DNA of 64,000 bases from Candidatus Polarisedimenticolaceae bacterium (GTDB taxonomy: Bacteria > Acidobacteriota > Polarisedimenticolia > Polarisedimenticolales > DASRJG01), in NCBI GenBank assembly GCA_036376135.1, contig DASVAW010000164.1:62001-126000 (forward strand), in the 5' to 3' direction. This document shows positions 35,132-44,135 of the stretch, in pieces. The stretch's first letter is position 1. Each line of letters begins with the position of its first letter. The translations under genes and the position numbers were made by a program. Below the pieces are notes generated by a model. That model worked only from the letters and a program-made list of their open reading frames with translations. It searched no databases and was not told the origin of the DNA.

Positions 35132-36331
35132 CTCCGCGCGCAGCGCCTCGACCGGATCCAGCGACGCCGCGCGCCGCGCCGGGAGCGCGCCGCTGGCGAG
35201 CCCGACCACGACGCTGACGGCGATCGCCGCGACGACGAAGGTGAGCGGAGTGACGACCGGCAGCGCGGGCACCGCGAGTCGCAGCGCGCGGGCGATCCCC
35301 ATCCCCGTGGCGACGCCGATCGCGCCGCCGGCGCCGGCGAGGAGCGCGGCTTCGGTGAGGAACAACGCGAGGACCTGACGGCGGCCCGCCCCCAGCGCGA
35401 TGGCGAGTCCGATCTCGGAGGTTCGCTCGCTGACCGAGATCCACATCATCGTGAGGATCCCCAGCGCGCCGACGAGGAGCGAGATCCCGCCGATCCCGCC
35501 GACCGCGACGTTGACGATGTCCATCACGCGCCCGAGGACCGAGATCATCTCGTCCTGCGTGACGATCGTGAAGTCCTCCTCGCCGTCGTGGCGGGCGAGC
35601 ATGACGCGACGGATCCCCTCGGCGACCTCGGCGGAGGATCGGCGCTCGTCGAACAACACGTCGATCTCGACGAGCTCGTCCCGGTTGAACGCCTTGAGGG
35701 CGCGGCCGATGGGGATGTAGGCGGTGTCGTCCAGGTCGAAGGAGAGGAACCGCCCCTTCGGCTCGAGGATCCCGATCACCTGGTAGCGGTCGCCGCCGAT
35801 CCGCACGTAGCGGCCGAGGGCGTTCTCGTCGCCGAAGAGCTCCTTCCTGAGCTTCTGGCCGAGGACCGCGACGGGGGCGCCCCGCCGGGGGTCGGAGGGG
35901 GGAATGAACCGTCCCTGGCGCACGCCGAACTTCCAGACCTCGGGGACGGCGTCGTTGACGCCGTAGACGTAGACGCTCCGCCCGCGCGGCCCGTTCTCGA
36001 CGCGCGCCATGCCCAGGGCGAGCGGCACCACGCGCTTCACCCCCGGCACGCGCTCGAGGGCGAGGGCGTCCTCGACGGTCAGCTTCTTCACGGTGCTCAC
36101 GACCGAGCCCGGGACGCCGGTGGTCTTGATCTTCCCCGGGGTGACGGCGAGCAGGTTGGTCCCGAACTGCGTGAACTCCGCGAGGATGAACGTGCGCGTC
36201 CCCTCGCCGATGGAGGTCAGGAGGATCACCGAGGCGATCCCGATGACGATGCCGAGGGTGGTCAGTCCCGAACGCAGGCGGTGGGCCGCGATCGAGCCCC
36301 AGGCGAGGCGGAAGAGGTCGCGAATCCGCAC
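35129..36331 (-). CDS. MacB/FtsX-type ABC transporter permease (orphan copy)
   Basis: 400 aa. An N-terminal TM helix (SGLTTLGIVIGIASVILLTSIGEGT), a periplasmic MacB_PCD domain (about 50-250) and a C-terminal FtsX domain with three TM helices (LVGALGILTMMWISVSERTSEIGLAIALG) give the standard topology. Such permeases work with a separate ATPase and a periplasmic adaptor in export or mechanotransmission. No ATPase is adjacent. A clearly paralogous permease with its ATPase and adaptor starts at 41608, beyond the intervening subtilase, so this may be a duplicated subunit of the same exporter. Confidence 0.9.
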   Translation of the reverse strand: MRIRDLFRLAWGSIAAHRLRSGLTTLGIVIGIASVILLTSIGEGTRTFILAEFTQFGTNLLAVTPGKIKTTGVPGSVVSTVKKLTVEDALALERVPGVKRVVPLALGMARVENGPRGRSVYVYGVNDAVPEVWKFGVRQGRFIPPSDPRRGAPVAVLGQKLRKELFGDENALGRYVRIGGDRYQVIGILEPKGRFLSFDLDDTAYIPIGRALKAFNRDELVEIDVLFDERRSSAEVAEGIRRVMLARHDGEEDFTIVTQDEMISVLGRVMDIVNVAVGGIGGISLLVGALGILTMMWISVSERTSEIGLAIALGAGRRQVLALFLTEAALLAGAGGAIGVATGMGIARALRLAVPALPVVTPLTFVVAAIAVSVVVGLASGALPARRAASLDPVEALRAE

Positions 36332-36347
36332 GGACGCATCGTAGCGC

Positions 36348-36377
36348 TTGAGTGCGGGCCCCGGATCGACGTATACA
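36348..36377 (+). promoter_or_regulatory. Candidate sigma-70-like promoter of subtilase gene
   Basis: TTGAGT (36348-36353) and TATACA (36372-36377) are separated by 18 bases, 28 bases before the ATG at 36406 and downstream of the divergent permease start. It is one of the better -35/-10 pairs in this GC-rich window. Confidence 0.5.
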
Positions 36378-36405
36378 GAGGTACCCCCGGTTTCGAGGAG
36401 CTCCC

Positions 36406-39400
36406 ATGTTCTTCCGTCGCGCCCTGCCGGTCCTCGTTCTTGCCGTCTGCCTTCCGGCCGCTCTCGCCGCCGGTCCCGAGTACCCCTCCGGGCTGCGGCC
36501 GCCGCTGGCGCAGGTCCTCGAGGCCTCGGCGCCCGACGCGCTCGTGCCGGTGAGCATCGTGCTGAAGGACCAGGTTTCCGCCGAGCGCATGCGGGAGGCG
36601 GCGAAGGGGTTCGAGCGGCGTGCGGGGCGGCGTCAGGTCGCGGCCCTCCTCAAGGAAACGGCGCAGGCGACGCAGGCGCCCCTGCTCGGGCGGCTGCGCG
36701 CCCTCGAGCTCGAGGGGAAGGTCTCCCGCATCCGTCCACTGTGGATCGGGAACATCGTGGGCGTGGACGCGACCCCCGAGGTGATCCGCGCGATCGCCGC
36801 GCGCCCCGAGGTCGCGTGGGTCAACCACAACCCGAAGACCGACGTGTCTCTCGACAAGTTCACCCCGGCGCCGCCGGCGTTTCCCACGGTCGAGCCGAGA
36901 GGGTTCGAGGAGATCGAGTGCGGCGTCGGATTGATGCGCGCCCCCGAAGTCTGGAACGAATTCGGGAACACCGGCGAGGGCGCGGTCGTCGCGGTGATCG
37001 ACTCGGGCGTCTGCTGGACGCACAGCGACATCGCGAACCAGATCTGGGTCAACCCGGGCGAGGACCTCGACCACGACGGCGTCGTCATGGACGGCGACGA
37101 CCTGAACGGCGTGGACAACGACGGCAACGGATTCGTCGACGACCTGATCGGCTGGGACTTCGACCAGCTCGACAACCAGCCCTCCGACGACAACTCGCAC
37201 GGCTCGCACTGCGCGGGGACGGTCGCCGGCGACGGCACGGCGGGGACCCAGACCGGCATGGCCCCCGACGCCAAGATCATGGTCGTGCGCGTCGGGCTCA
37301 ACTTCTCCGACGAGGTCGACGTCTGGAATGCGATGCAGTACGCCGCCGACAACGGCGCCGACGCGATCTCGATGTCCCTGGGCTGGCCGCACAACCAGAA
37401 CCCCGATCGGGCGACCTGGCGGCAGAACTGCGAGGCGACGATCGAGGCGGGGACCGCGATGGTCATCGCCGCGGGGAACGAGGGGTGGGGCGCCGAGCCC
37501 GACAACATCCGCACCCCCGGGGACGTCCCCCGCGTGATCACCGTCGCGGCGACCGACTGCTCGGACAACATCACCGGTTTCTCGTCGCGTGGACCCGTCT
37601 CGTGGTCGACCGTGGCGCCGTTCAACGACTGGCCGTTCCCGCCGGGGCTCGTGAAGCCCGACGTGGCGGCCCCCGGCGACAACACCAAGAGCCACAACGT
37701 CTGCAACGGGTACTCGTTCAAGAGCGGCACGTCGATGGCGACGCCGCACGTCGCGGGCGCGGTCGCGCTGATGGTCTCGGCGAGCCCGGGGCTCGGCCAC
37801 GACGACATCAAGCAGATCCTCGAGGAATCGGCGATCGACCGCGGGGCGGCGGGGAAGGACAACGAATACGGCTCCGGCCGCGTGGACGCCTACGCGGCGG
37901 TGCAGAACGTCGCGAATCCCGACGGGCGGGTGCGCATCAAGGAGGCCTCGGCCTCGTGCCAGGGGTCGTTGAGCCTCACGCTCGCCGACTCCGACCTCAA
38001 GGGCCTCGGGACGCACGCGGTCCAGGCGTTCTCCTCGACCGAGGCGGCGTTCGAGTCGGTGGTGCTGACCGAGACCGGCCCGACCTCGGGGGTGTTCAAG
38101 GGGACGCTGGCGACCGACGGCGGGGGGGTCGCGGCCGACGGGAAGGTGCAGGTGCGGGACGGCGACGTGATCACCGTCCGCTACGTCGACGCCGACGACG
38201 GCAAGGGGGGGACGAACGTCGTCAAGACGGCGACGGCGGCGGCGGACTGCCGCGGCCCTTCGATCTCGCAGGTCGGGGAGACGAACGTCTCCGACGTCGC
38301 GGCGACGATCGTCTGGCAGACCGACGAGGCGTCGGGCTCCGTCGTGACCTGGGGCGAGACGAAACCTCCGGGATCGACCTCGAGCACCGGCGGGTTGACG
38401 ACCTCGCACAGCGTGAGCCTCTCGGGGCTCCAGTCGTGCACCGTGTACTGGTACCGGGTCAGCTCGACCGACGCCCCGGGGAACGTCGCCTCCGACGACA
38501 ACGGCGGGCTCTACCACTCCTTCGAAACCCTCGGGGACTTCGGCGACGGCCTGCAGCCCTGCCACGCCGGCAAGCTCTCGCTCGCGCGCAACGTCTACGA
38601 CTGCGCCGACGCGGTGCCGGTCAAGGTGATCGACATCGATCTCAATCTCTCCGCGGCCGTCGCCGACGTCGTGCAGGTTCAGGTGTCGTCGACGAGCCAG
38701 CCGACCCCGGAGACGATCGTCCTGACCGAGACGGGACCGAACACCGCCCAGTTCGTGGGCACGGTCCCGACCTCCTCGGGCGCGCCGGTTCCCGGGGACG
38801 GCGTGCTGCAGGTGAGCGGCGGGGACGTGATCTCCGCGACCTACCACGACGGGAACGACGGGACGGGTTCGCCCGCCGTCTCGTTCGCGAGCGCCGACGT
38901 CGATTGCTCCGGGCCGCAGTTCTCCCAGGTTCGCGTCACCGACGTCACCGACGACAGCGCGATCGTGCGCTGGACGACGCAGGAGCCGTCGACCTCGCGG
39001 GTGGACTGGGGCCCGACGGCGGCGCTCGGGAACGTCGCGCAGAGCGCGACGCTCACCACGTCCCACGCCTTGACGATCGGAACGCTCGCCGAGTGCGGGC
39101 GGTTCCACTTTCGCGTGACCTCCTCCGACACCTACGGGAACACGCGCGTGCTCGATGCGTCGGGGGCGCCGTTCCAGTTCAACGCCGGGATGATCCCGGG
39201 GATCTACCGCGAGAATTTCGACGCCTCGCACGGCTGGACCCTCGAAGGGGAGTGGCAGGTCACCGGCCCGCAGGGGAGGGGCACGAGCCCCGGCGACCCG
39301 ACGGCGGCGTTCACCGGCGCCAGCGTGCTCGGGCTCGACCTCACCGGACTCGGCGCGAAGCCGGGGGATTACGAGCTGAACTCGGATACGCGGGCGATCA

Positions 39401-40323
39401 GCCCCGTGCTGAACGGCTCGGCGCTGACCGGCGGGCGGATCAAGTTCCGGCGCTGGCTCAACGTCGGCGGCGGCGGGATCGCTTACGTCGAGGTGAAGCA
39501 GGGGAACACCTGGGTGACCGCCTGGACGAACCAGGGGGCCGCCGGGGTGACCGAATCGGCGTGGTCGCTGCAGACGGTGGACATCAGCCCGTGGGCCGAC
39601 GGGAACGCCAACCTCCAGATCGCGTTCCGTGTGAGGGCGGGGCTCAGCGGCTCGTCGAACCGCGCCGGCTGGAACGTCGACCGGTTCGTCGTGAAGGGGA
39701 CGAACACGCCGGAGTTCGACGCGTGCGGCGGCTGCGGAGGGGCTCCGACCTTCGCCGGTCTCGAGTCGGTGCGCGACCTCCACGGCTGCGCCGACACCGG
39801 CGTCGAGTTGACCTGGAGCATCGCGCCGTCATGGGGCACCGGCCGCGGCGGGACCTATTCGGTATTCCGCTCGACCGACCCGGGCTTCATCCCGTCGGCG
39901 TCGAACCGGATCGCCTCCGGGATCGCCGCCACGACATGGACCGACGCCGCCGCGCCGAACGACGTCCCCCTCTACTACGTCGTCCGCGCGGAGAACGACG
40001 AGACGTGCGGCGGCGGGCCCGCGAACGGCGGGGTCGTCGACGCCAACCTCGTCAGGGTCGCGGCGGTCGACGCCACGAGCCAGCCCGATCCGGGGGACGT
40101 CGCCGGCACCCTGCGCGTCGACCCGGTCAACGCCTCGCAACTGCGCCTGAGCTGGGCGGCCCAGCCCGGCGCGGGGAAATACGTCATCTACCGGGCGGAC
40201 TCCCCCGCGGGACCGTTCGTGGAACGGGCCGAGACGAGCGCGACCTTCTGGGACGATCGAGACGAGCTCGGAAACGCCAACCCGCGTTTCTACAAGGTCG
40301 TCTCCATGACCGTCTGCGACTAA
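36406..40323 (+). CDS. S8 subtilase with repeated Ig-like and FnIII modules (1305 aa)
   Basis: ATG 36406 follows GAGGAG by five bases. Signal peptide MFFRRALPVLVLAVCLPAALAA, propeptide-like region 45-145, then the protease domain: D199 (AVIDSGV), H265 (SHGSHCAG), oxyanion N358 (AAGNEG), S443 (SGTSMATPH). An Asp-rich Ca-type loop lies at 221-246. Two modules with the motif LTETGP (about residues 525-620 and 725-825) alternate with FnIII-like modules (IVWQTDEASGSVVTWG; IVRWTTQEPSTSRVDWG), then a jelly-roll and a C-terminal FnIII-like domain ending FYKVVSMTVCD. The LTETGP module also occurs in the giant protein at 3468-9917. It is flanked by two paralogous MacB-type permeases. Confidence 0.92.
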   Translation: MFFRRALPVLVLAVCLPAALAAGPEYPSGLRPPLAQVLEASAPDALVPVSIVLKDQVSAERMREAAKGFERRAGRRQVAALLKETAQATQAPLLGRLRALELEGKVSRIRPLWIGNIVGVDATPEVIRAIAARPEVAWVNHNPKTDVSLDKFTPAPPAFPTVEPRGFEEIECGVGLMRAPEVWNEFGNTGEGAVVAVIDSGVCWTHSDIANQIWVNPGEDLDHDGVVMDGDDLNGVDNDGNGFVDDLIGWDFDQLDNQPSDDNSHGSHCAGTVAGDGTAGTQTGMAPDAKIMVVRVGLNFSDEVDVWNAMQYAADNGADAISMSLGWPHNQNPDRATWRQNCEATIEAGTAMVIAAGNEGWGAEPDNIRTPGDVPRVITVAATDCSDNITGFSSRGPVSWSTVAPFNDWPFPPGLVKPDVAAPGDNTKSHNVCNGYSFKSGTSMATPHVAGAVALMVSASPGLGHDDIKQILEESAIDRGAAGKDNEYGSGRVDAYAAVQNVANPDGRVRIKEASASCQGSLSLTLADSDLKGLGTHAVQAFSSTEAAFESVVLTETGPTSGVFKGTLATDGGGVAADGKVQVRDGDVITVRYVDADDGKGGTNVVKTATAAADCRGPSISQVGETNVSDVAATIVWQTDEASGSVVTWGETKPPGSTSSTGGLTTSHSVSLSGLQSCTVYWYRVSSTDAPGNVASDDNGGLYHSFETLGDFGDGLQPCHAGKLSLARNVYDCADAVPVKVIDIDLNLSAAVADVVQVQVSSTSQPTPETIVLTETGPNTAQFVGTVPTSSGAPVPGDGVLQVSGGDVISATYHDGNDGTGSPAVSFASADVDCSGPQFSQVRVTDVTDDSAIVRWTTQEPSTSRVDWGPTAALGNVAQSATLTTSHALTIGTLAECGRFHFRVTSSDTYGNTRVLDASGAPFQFNAGMIPGIYRENFDASHGWTLEGEWQVTGPQGRGTSPGDPTAAFTGASVLGLDLTGLGAKPGDYELNSDTRAISPVLNGSALTGGRIKFRRWLNVGGGGIAYVEVKQGNTWVTAWTNQGAAGVTESAWSLQTVDISPWADGNANLQIAFRVRAGLSGSSNRAGWNVDRFVVKGTNTPEFDACGGCGGAPTFAGLESVRDLHGCADTGVELTWSIAPSWGTGRGGTYSVFRSTDPGFIPSASNRIASGIAATTWTDAAAPNDVPLYYVVRAENDETCGGGPANGGVVDANLVRVAAVDATSQPDPGDVAGTLRVDPVNASQLRLSWAAQPGAGKYVIYRADSPAGPFVERAETSATFWDDRDELGNANPRFYKVVSMTVCD

Positions 40324-40405
40324 CGAAAAGGGGTCAGGCCCCTTTTTCTTCTAAAGTCGATCGGCCCGCGACTTTGGAAGAGAAAGGGGCCTGACCCCTT
40401 TTTTA
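40321..40405. repeat. Palindromic element between subtilase and permease genes
   Basis: Arms 40326-40359 and 40369-40402 pair over 34 bases, with two G-T-type mismatches and a 9-base centre. The core is AAAAGGGGTCAGGCCCCTTT. The subtilase stop (TAA 40321-40323) and the permease stop (TAA, 40405-40403 on minus) lie immediately outside the two arms, offset by two bases from exact mirror symmetry. It is a probable bidirectional terminator, related by core sequence to the short copy at 50740. Confidence 0.85.
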
Positions 40406-41608
40406 CCGGCGCGCCAGCGCGGTGACGGGATCGAGGCGCGACGCGCGGCGCGCGGGGAGCGAGCCGAACGCAACACCCACGACCGCCGACAACGCGAGCG
40501 CGCCGACGACGGCCCAGACCGGAGGCTGCGCGGGGAACGCCGGCCACACCACGCGCAGGGCCCGCGTGGCGCCGAAGCCGGCCACGAGCCCCACGACGCC
40601 GCCCAGGGCGGAGAGCAGCGTCGCCTCCGTGAGGAACACGGCGAGCACCTGCCGACGCGTCACGCCGACCGCCTTGAGCAGCCCGATCTCCCGCACCCGC
40701 TCGGAGACGGAGACGAGCATCACGTTCATGATCCCCACCCCCGCGACGGTCAGCGACACCGCGGCGATCCCGGCGAGCGCGGCGGTGAGGATCGCGAGGA
40801 TCCTCCCGAACGCGGACAGCACGGCGTCCTGCGTGAGCACGGTGACGTCCTCGACCCCGTCGTGGCGCTCGGTCAGCACGCGCAGGACATCCTTGCGCGC
40901 CGCGTCGACCTCCTCGAACGCCGCAACCTCGACGAGGACGCGGAACAGGCCCGACCGGTTGAACAGCTTCAGCCCCGACGCGACCGGGATGTGGATCACT
41001 TCGTCGAGGTTCTCGCCCAGCGAGACCCCGCGCGGGAGCATCACGCCGATTACGCGGTAGCGCTCGTCCCCGATGCGCACGATCTCCCCGAGCGGATTCG
41101 CCCCGGGAAACAGCTCCGTCGCGATCTTCGCGCCCAGGACCGCCACGCGCGAGCCCCGCGCCTCGTCGCCGGCGGGAAGGTATCGCCCGCTCCCCAGGCG
41201 GATGTGCCGGATCTCGAGCAGGTCGGGACTCGTCCCCGCGACGACGACGTCGCGCGAGCGTTCGGCGAAGCGCACCGTCGTCGTCCCGACGACGAGGGGA
41301 GCGATCCGGCGGGCCCGCGGCACGCGCCGCCGCAGAGCCTCCACGTCCTCGAGGATGAGGTCGTTGACCGCCCCGCCGAACACCGGCGCCGCGCCGGTGG
41401 TTTCGGTCTTCCCCGGGATCAGGATCAGCAGGTTGCTCCCGAGCGCGGTGAACTCCCCGGTGACGTAGAGCCGGGCCCCCTCGCCCAGGCTCGTGAGCAA
41501 GATGACGGAGGCGACGCCGATCGCGACCCCGAGCAGGGACATCGCGGTGCGCAGGCGGTGTCCCCGCAAGGCCCCCGACGCGAAGCGCAGCAGGTCGCCG
41601 GGGCTCAC
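40403..41608 (-). CDS. MacB/FtsX-type ABC transporter permease
   Basis: 401 aa from GTG 41608, overlapping the ATPase stop by 4 bases (GTGA). Topology as in MacB: first TM (MSLLGVAIGVASVILLTSLGEGA), MacB_PCD periplasmic domain, three C-terminal helices including GIMNVMLVSVSERVREIGLLKAVG. It is strongly similar to the orphan permease at 35129-36331 over its whole length, e.g. both have SVILLTS.GEG near the N-terminus and PARRA..LDPV at the C-terminus. It forms the membrane part of an exporter with the next two genes. Confidence 0.92.
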   Translation of the reverse strand: MSPGDLLRFASGALRGHRLRTAMSLLGVAIGVASVILLTSLGEGARLYVTGEFTALGSNLLILIPGKTETTGAAPVFGGAVNDLILEDVEALRRRVPRARRIAPLVVGTTTVRFAERSRDVVVAGTSPDLLEIRHIRLGSGRYLPAGDEARGSRVAVLGAKIATELFPGANPLGEIVRIGDERYRVIGVMLPRGVSLGENLDEVIHIPVASGLKLFNRSGLFRVLVEVAAFEEVDAARKDVLRVLTERHDGVEDVTVLTQDAVLSAFGRILAILTAALAGIAAVSLTVAGVGIMNVMLVSVSERVREIGLLKAVGVTRRQVLAVFLTEATLLSALGGVVGLVAGFGATRALRVVWPAFPAQPPVWAVVGALALSAVVGVAFGSLPARRASRLDPVTALARR

Positions 41609-42273
41609 GCCCGCTCCACGATCCGTCCGTCGGCGAGGCGGACGTGCGTCCTCGCCCGCGCCCCGAGGGCCGCGTCGTGGGTGACGACGATCAAGGTGAG
41701 CCCGTCGGCGTTCATCCGCTCGAGCAACCCCAGAACCTCCGCCCCCGATCGGCTGTCGAGGTTCCCGGTCGGCTCGTCGGCGAGCAGGATCGCCGGCCGC
41801 ATCACGACCGCGCGCGCGATCGCGACCCGCTGGCGCTCGCCCCCCGAGAGCTGGTCGGGCCGGTGATCCGCGCGATCGGACAATCCCACTGCGGCGAGGG
41901 CCGCGGCGACGCGCTCGGCCCTTTCGGCGCTCGCGACGCCGGCGAAGACCATCGGCAACTCGACGTTCCCCGCCGCGGTCAGCCGCGGAACGAGGTGGAA
42001 CGCCTGGAAGACGAACCCGATCTTGTGCCGCCGCACGAGCGAGAGGCGGTCGTCGTCGAAGCCGCCGACCTCCTCCCCGTCGAGGACGTAGGTTCCGGCG
42101 GTCGGCCGGTCGAGGCACCCGAGGATGTTGAGGAGGGTGGACTTCCCCGATCCCGACGGTCCCATGATCGACACGTACCCGCCGGACGGGATCTCGAACG
42201 ACACCTCCTGCAGCGCGCGCACGGGCCTCCCGCCGACGTCGTAGGTGCGGGAGACTCCGGCGAGGGCGATCAC
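41605..42273 (-). CDS. ABC transporter ATPase (MacB/LolD type)
   Basis: 222 aa from GTG 42273, overlapping the adaptor stop by 4 bases. Walker A GPSGSGKST (38-46), Q-loop Q90, signature LSGGERQRVAIARA (142-155), Walker B with DEPTGNLD (166-173), and H-loop H199. The length and DEPTGNLDS motif are those of the LolD/MacB/FtsE subgroup. It hydrolyses ATP to drive the adjacent permease. Operon order is adaptor, ATPase, permease. Confidence 0.95.
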   Translation of the reverse strand: MIALAGVSRTYDVGGRPVRALQEVSFEIPSGGYVSIMGPSGSGKSTLLNILGCLDRPTAGTYVLDGEEVGGFDDDRLSLVRRHKIGFVFQAFHLVPRLTAAGNVELPMVFAGVASAERAERVAAALAAVGLSDRADHRPDQLSGGERQRVAIARAVVMRPAILLADEPTGNLDSRSGAEVLGLLERMNADGLTLIVVTHDAALGARARTHVRLADGRIVERA

Positions 42274-43424
42274 CGGTCGGTCTCGCCCTCGACGCGTACG
42301 CGGGCGCCGTCCCTGATCTCGGCGCGATCGAGGGTGACGCAGACGGCGTCTCCGGCGGTAAGCCCCTCGAGGACCTCGGTGAACGCCCAGTTCCGGAGCC
42401 CGGTGCGCACCTTCCTCTCGACCACGCGCCCCTCGCGCGCGACGAGCACCCGCCCCCCTTCGAGGAGCGCGTAACTCGGCACGCGAAGGACGCCCTCCCG
42501 CGCGTCGAGGATCACCTCGACGTCCGCCGACGAACCCGGCACGAGGGTGCGCGCGAACGCGGCGTCGTCGAGCTCGACCTCGATCTCGAAGGTCCGGTTC
42601 TGCTCCTCCCGGTCCAGCACGTACGGTGCGACCCGCACGACCTTCCCGCCGAACGACCGTCCGGGGAACGCGTCCATCGTCACCCGCACCGTCCGGCCCG
42701 TCGTGACGCGCGCGACGTCCACCTCGTCGAGGGGGGCCGAGACGTAGATCGCCGCCGGGTCGATGAGCTCGATCACGGGCGGGATGGGAACGCCCGGCGG
42801 CGACGGCGTGATCCACTCGCCGACCTCCGTCGAGATCTCCGCGATCACGCCGTCGAACGGCGCGCGCAGCGTCGACTTGTCCCGCTGGACGCGCGCGAGC
42901 TTCACCGCCGCCTGCGCCTGCCGCGCCCGCGCCTTCGCCGCCTCGCACGCGGAGCGCGCGGTGTCCTTCACGCTCTGCGACTGCTCGAGGAGCGACGGCG
43001 ACACGATCGACTGCGAGGCCAGCGCGCGGTTGCGCTCGAGGTCGCGGTCGGCCTGCCCGGCGGCGTCGCACGCCTCGCGCGCGGAAGCCTCCGCGGCCTC
43101 GGCCGAGCGCTCCTGCAGCGCGACCTGCGCGGCGGGATCGTCGTCGCTCAGCCGCAGGAGCACTTCCCCGGACTTCACGCTCTTCCCCTCGCGTGCCGGA
43201 AGCTCGGCGACGCGGCCGCCGATCTCCGTGGAGAGGGTCGCGCGCCGCCTCGACTTGACCGTCCCCGCCTTGCTGTTGGTGACGGTCTCCTCGACGCGTC
43301 CCGCCGCGGCGCGGTAAACGGTGACGGGAATCGACTCGGGCTCGAAGACCGTGAATCGCAACGCCACCAGCGCCGCGAGCCCGGCGCCGACGAGCAGCAG
43401 GCGCTTCACCCAGGAGGAGCGCAT
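42270..43424 (-). CDS. Periplasmic adaptor protein (HlyD/MacA, RND-type membrane fusion protein)
   Basis: 384 aa; ATG 43424 with AGGAG upstream. N-terminal membrane anchor (residues 8-25), a biotinyl-lipoyl-like half (GRVAELPAREGKSVKSGEVLLRL), a long helical hairpin rich in Ala, Gln and Glu (about 95-185), the second lipoyl half (KSTLRAPFDGVIAEISTEVGEW), and a beta-barrel domain. It links the inner-membrane ABC transporter to an outer-membrane channel, which is not encoded nearby. First gene of the exporter operon. Confidence 0.92.
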   Translation of the reverse strand: MRSSWVKRLLLVGAGLAALVALRFTVFEPESIPVTVYRAAAGRVEETVTNSKAGTVKSRRRATLSTEIGGRVAELPAREGKSVKSGEVLLRLSDDDPAAQVALQERSAEAAEASAREACDAAGQADRDLERNRALASQSIVSPSLLEQSQSVKDTARSACEAAKARARQAQAAVKLARVQRDKSTLRAPFDGVIAEISTEVGEWITPSPPGVPIPPVIELIDPAAIYVSAPLDEVDVARVTTGRTVRVTMDAFPGRSFGGKVVRVAPYVLDREEQNRTFEIEVELDDAAFARTLVPGSSADVEVILDAREGVLRVPSYALLEGGRVLVAREGRVVERKVRTGLRNWAFTEVLEGLTAGDAVCVTLDRAEIRDGARVRVEGETDR

Positions 43425-43514
43425 CGACCCGGAATCGTAGCACCCGGCGAAGGGGTCACGTCTTTACCGACGGTTGCAGGACCGGGAACGGCGCGCGGGT
43501 GGAGACCCGACCCC

Positions 43515-44009
43515 TCACGCCGGTTCGGTGCGTCCGGACCCGGCGCGACGGACGCGGGCGCGCTTCTTGAAGAGCACGACCTCGCGCCCCTGCTTGCGCC
43601 ACTCGACGTAATCCATCAGCTCTTTCATCAGAAAGACGCCGCGGCCGTGCGTGAGCTCGAGTCGGTCTCCCTCGCGAGGATCGGGGACCGCCTTCGGATC
43701 GAATCCGGGGCCTTCGTCGCGCACGACCACGAGGAGCCCCCAGTTGCCGCCGCCGTACACGCGGAGGAAGACGCGCTTGTCGGGATCGCCCTCGTTTCCG
43801 TGGAACACGGCGTTGGCCAGCGCTTCCCGCAGGGCGATCTCGACCTCGGAACGGGCGTCGAGCCGCACGGACTTCGTCGCGCGCGCGCGCTTGAGCACCT
43901 CACGCACGGCGCGGTTGATGGCGGCGGTGTTGCTCTCGATCCGCTCGCGCCATCGCAACTTCAGCGCGTCGCGCCGCACCGGCAACCGCTCTTCACGGTG
44001 ATCGCTCAC
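43515..44009 (-). CDS. RsbW-like serine-protein kinase / anti-sigma ATPase
   Basis: 164 aa from GTG 44009, five bases after GGAGGGG. The HATPase_c_2 (GHKL) motifs are complete: N box EALANAVFHGN (62-72), G1 RDEGPGFD (97-104), G2 HGRGVFLMKELMD (121-133). The family includes RsbW/SpoIIAB anti-sigma kinases that phosphorylate STAS antagonists. No sigma factor or STAS gene is adjacent. A small hairpin (CGGGT-GGAG-ACCCG, 43496-43509) lies just after the stop and may end its transcript before the exporter operon. Confidence 0.85.
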   Translation of the reverse strand: MSDHREERLPVRRDALKLRWRERIESNTAAINRAVREVLKRARATKSVRLDARSEVEIALREALANAVFHGNEGDPDKRVFLRVYGGGNWGLLVVVRDEGPGFDPKAVPDPREGDRLELTHGRGVFLMKELMDYVEWRKQGREVVLFKKRARVRRAGSGRTEPA

Positions 44010-44135
44010 GACCCCTCCCCCGACAGGGCGCGAAGGGTAACAGGAATCGACGCTTCGGAAACAACCCCGTCGCGATGTGCTAGGGTTGCCGCAGTCTGAG
44101 CGGATCCGGAACGGGCCCGCTATCGGGGGATCGAA

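Noticed and set aside
43452-43514. GGGGTC...GACCCC inverted repeat between the exporter operon and the anti-sigma-type gene
   Set aside because: The two arms are about 50 bases apart with only 6-7 paired bases; it is likely chance in GC-rich DNA. Only the small hairpin at 43496-43509 is plausible.
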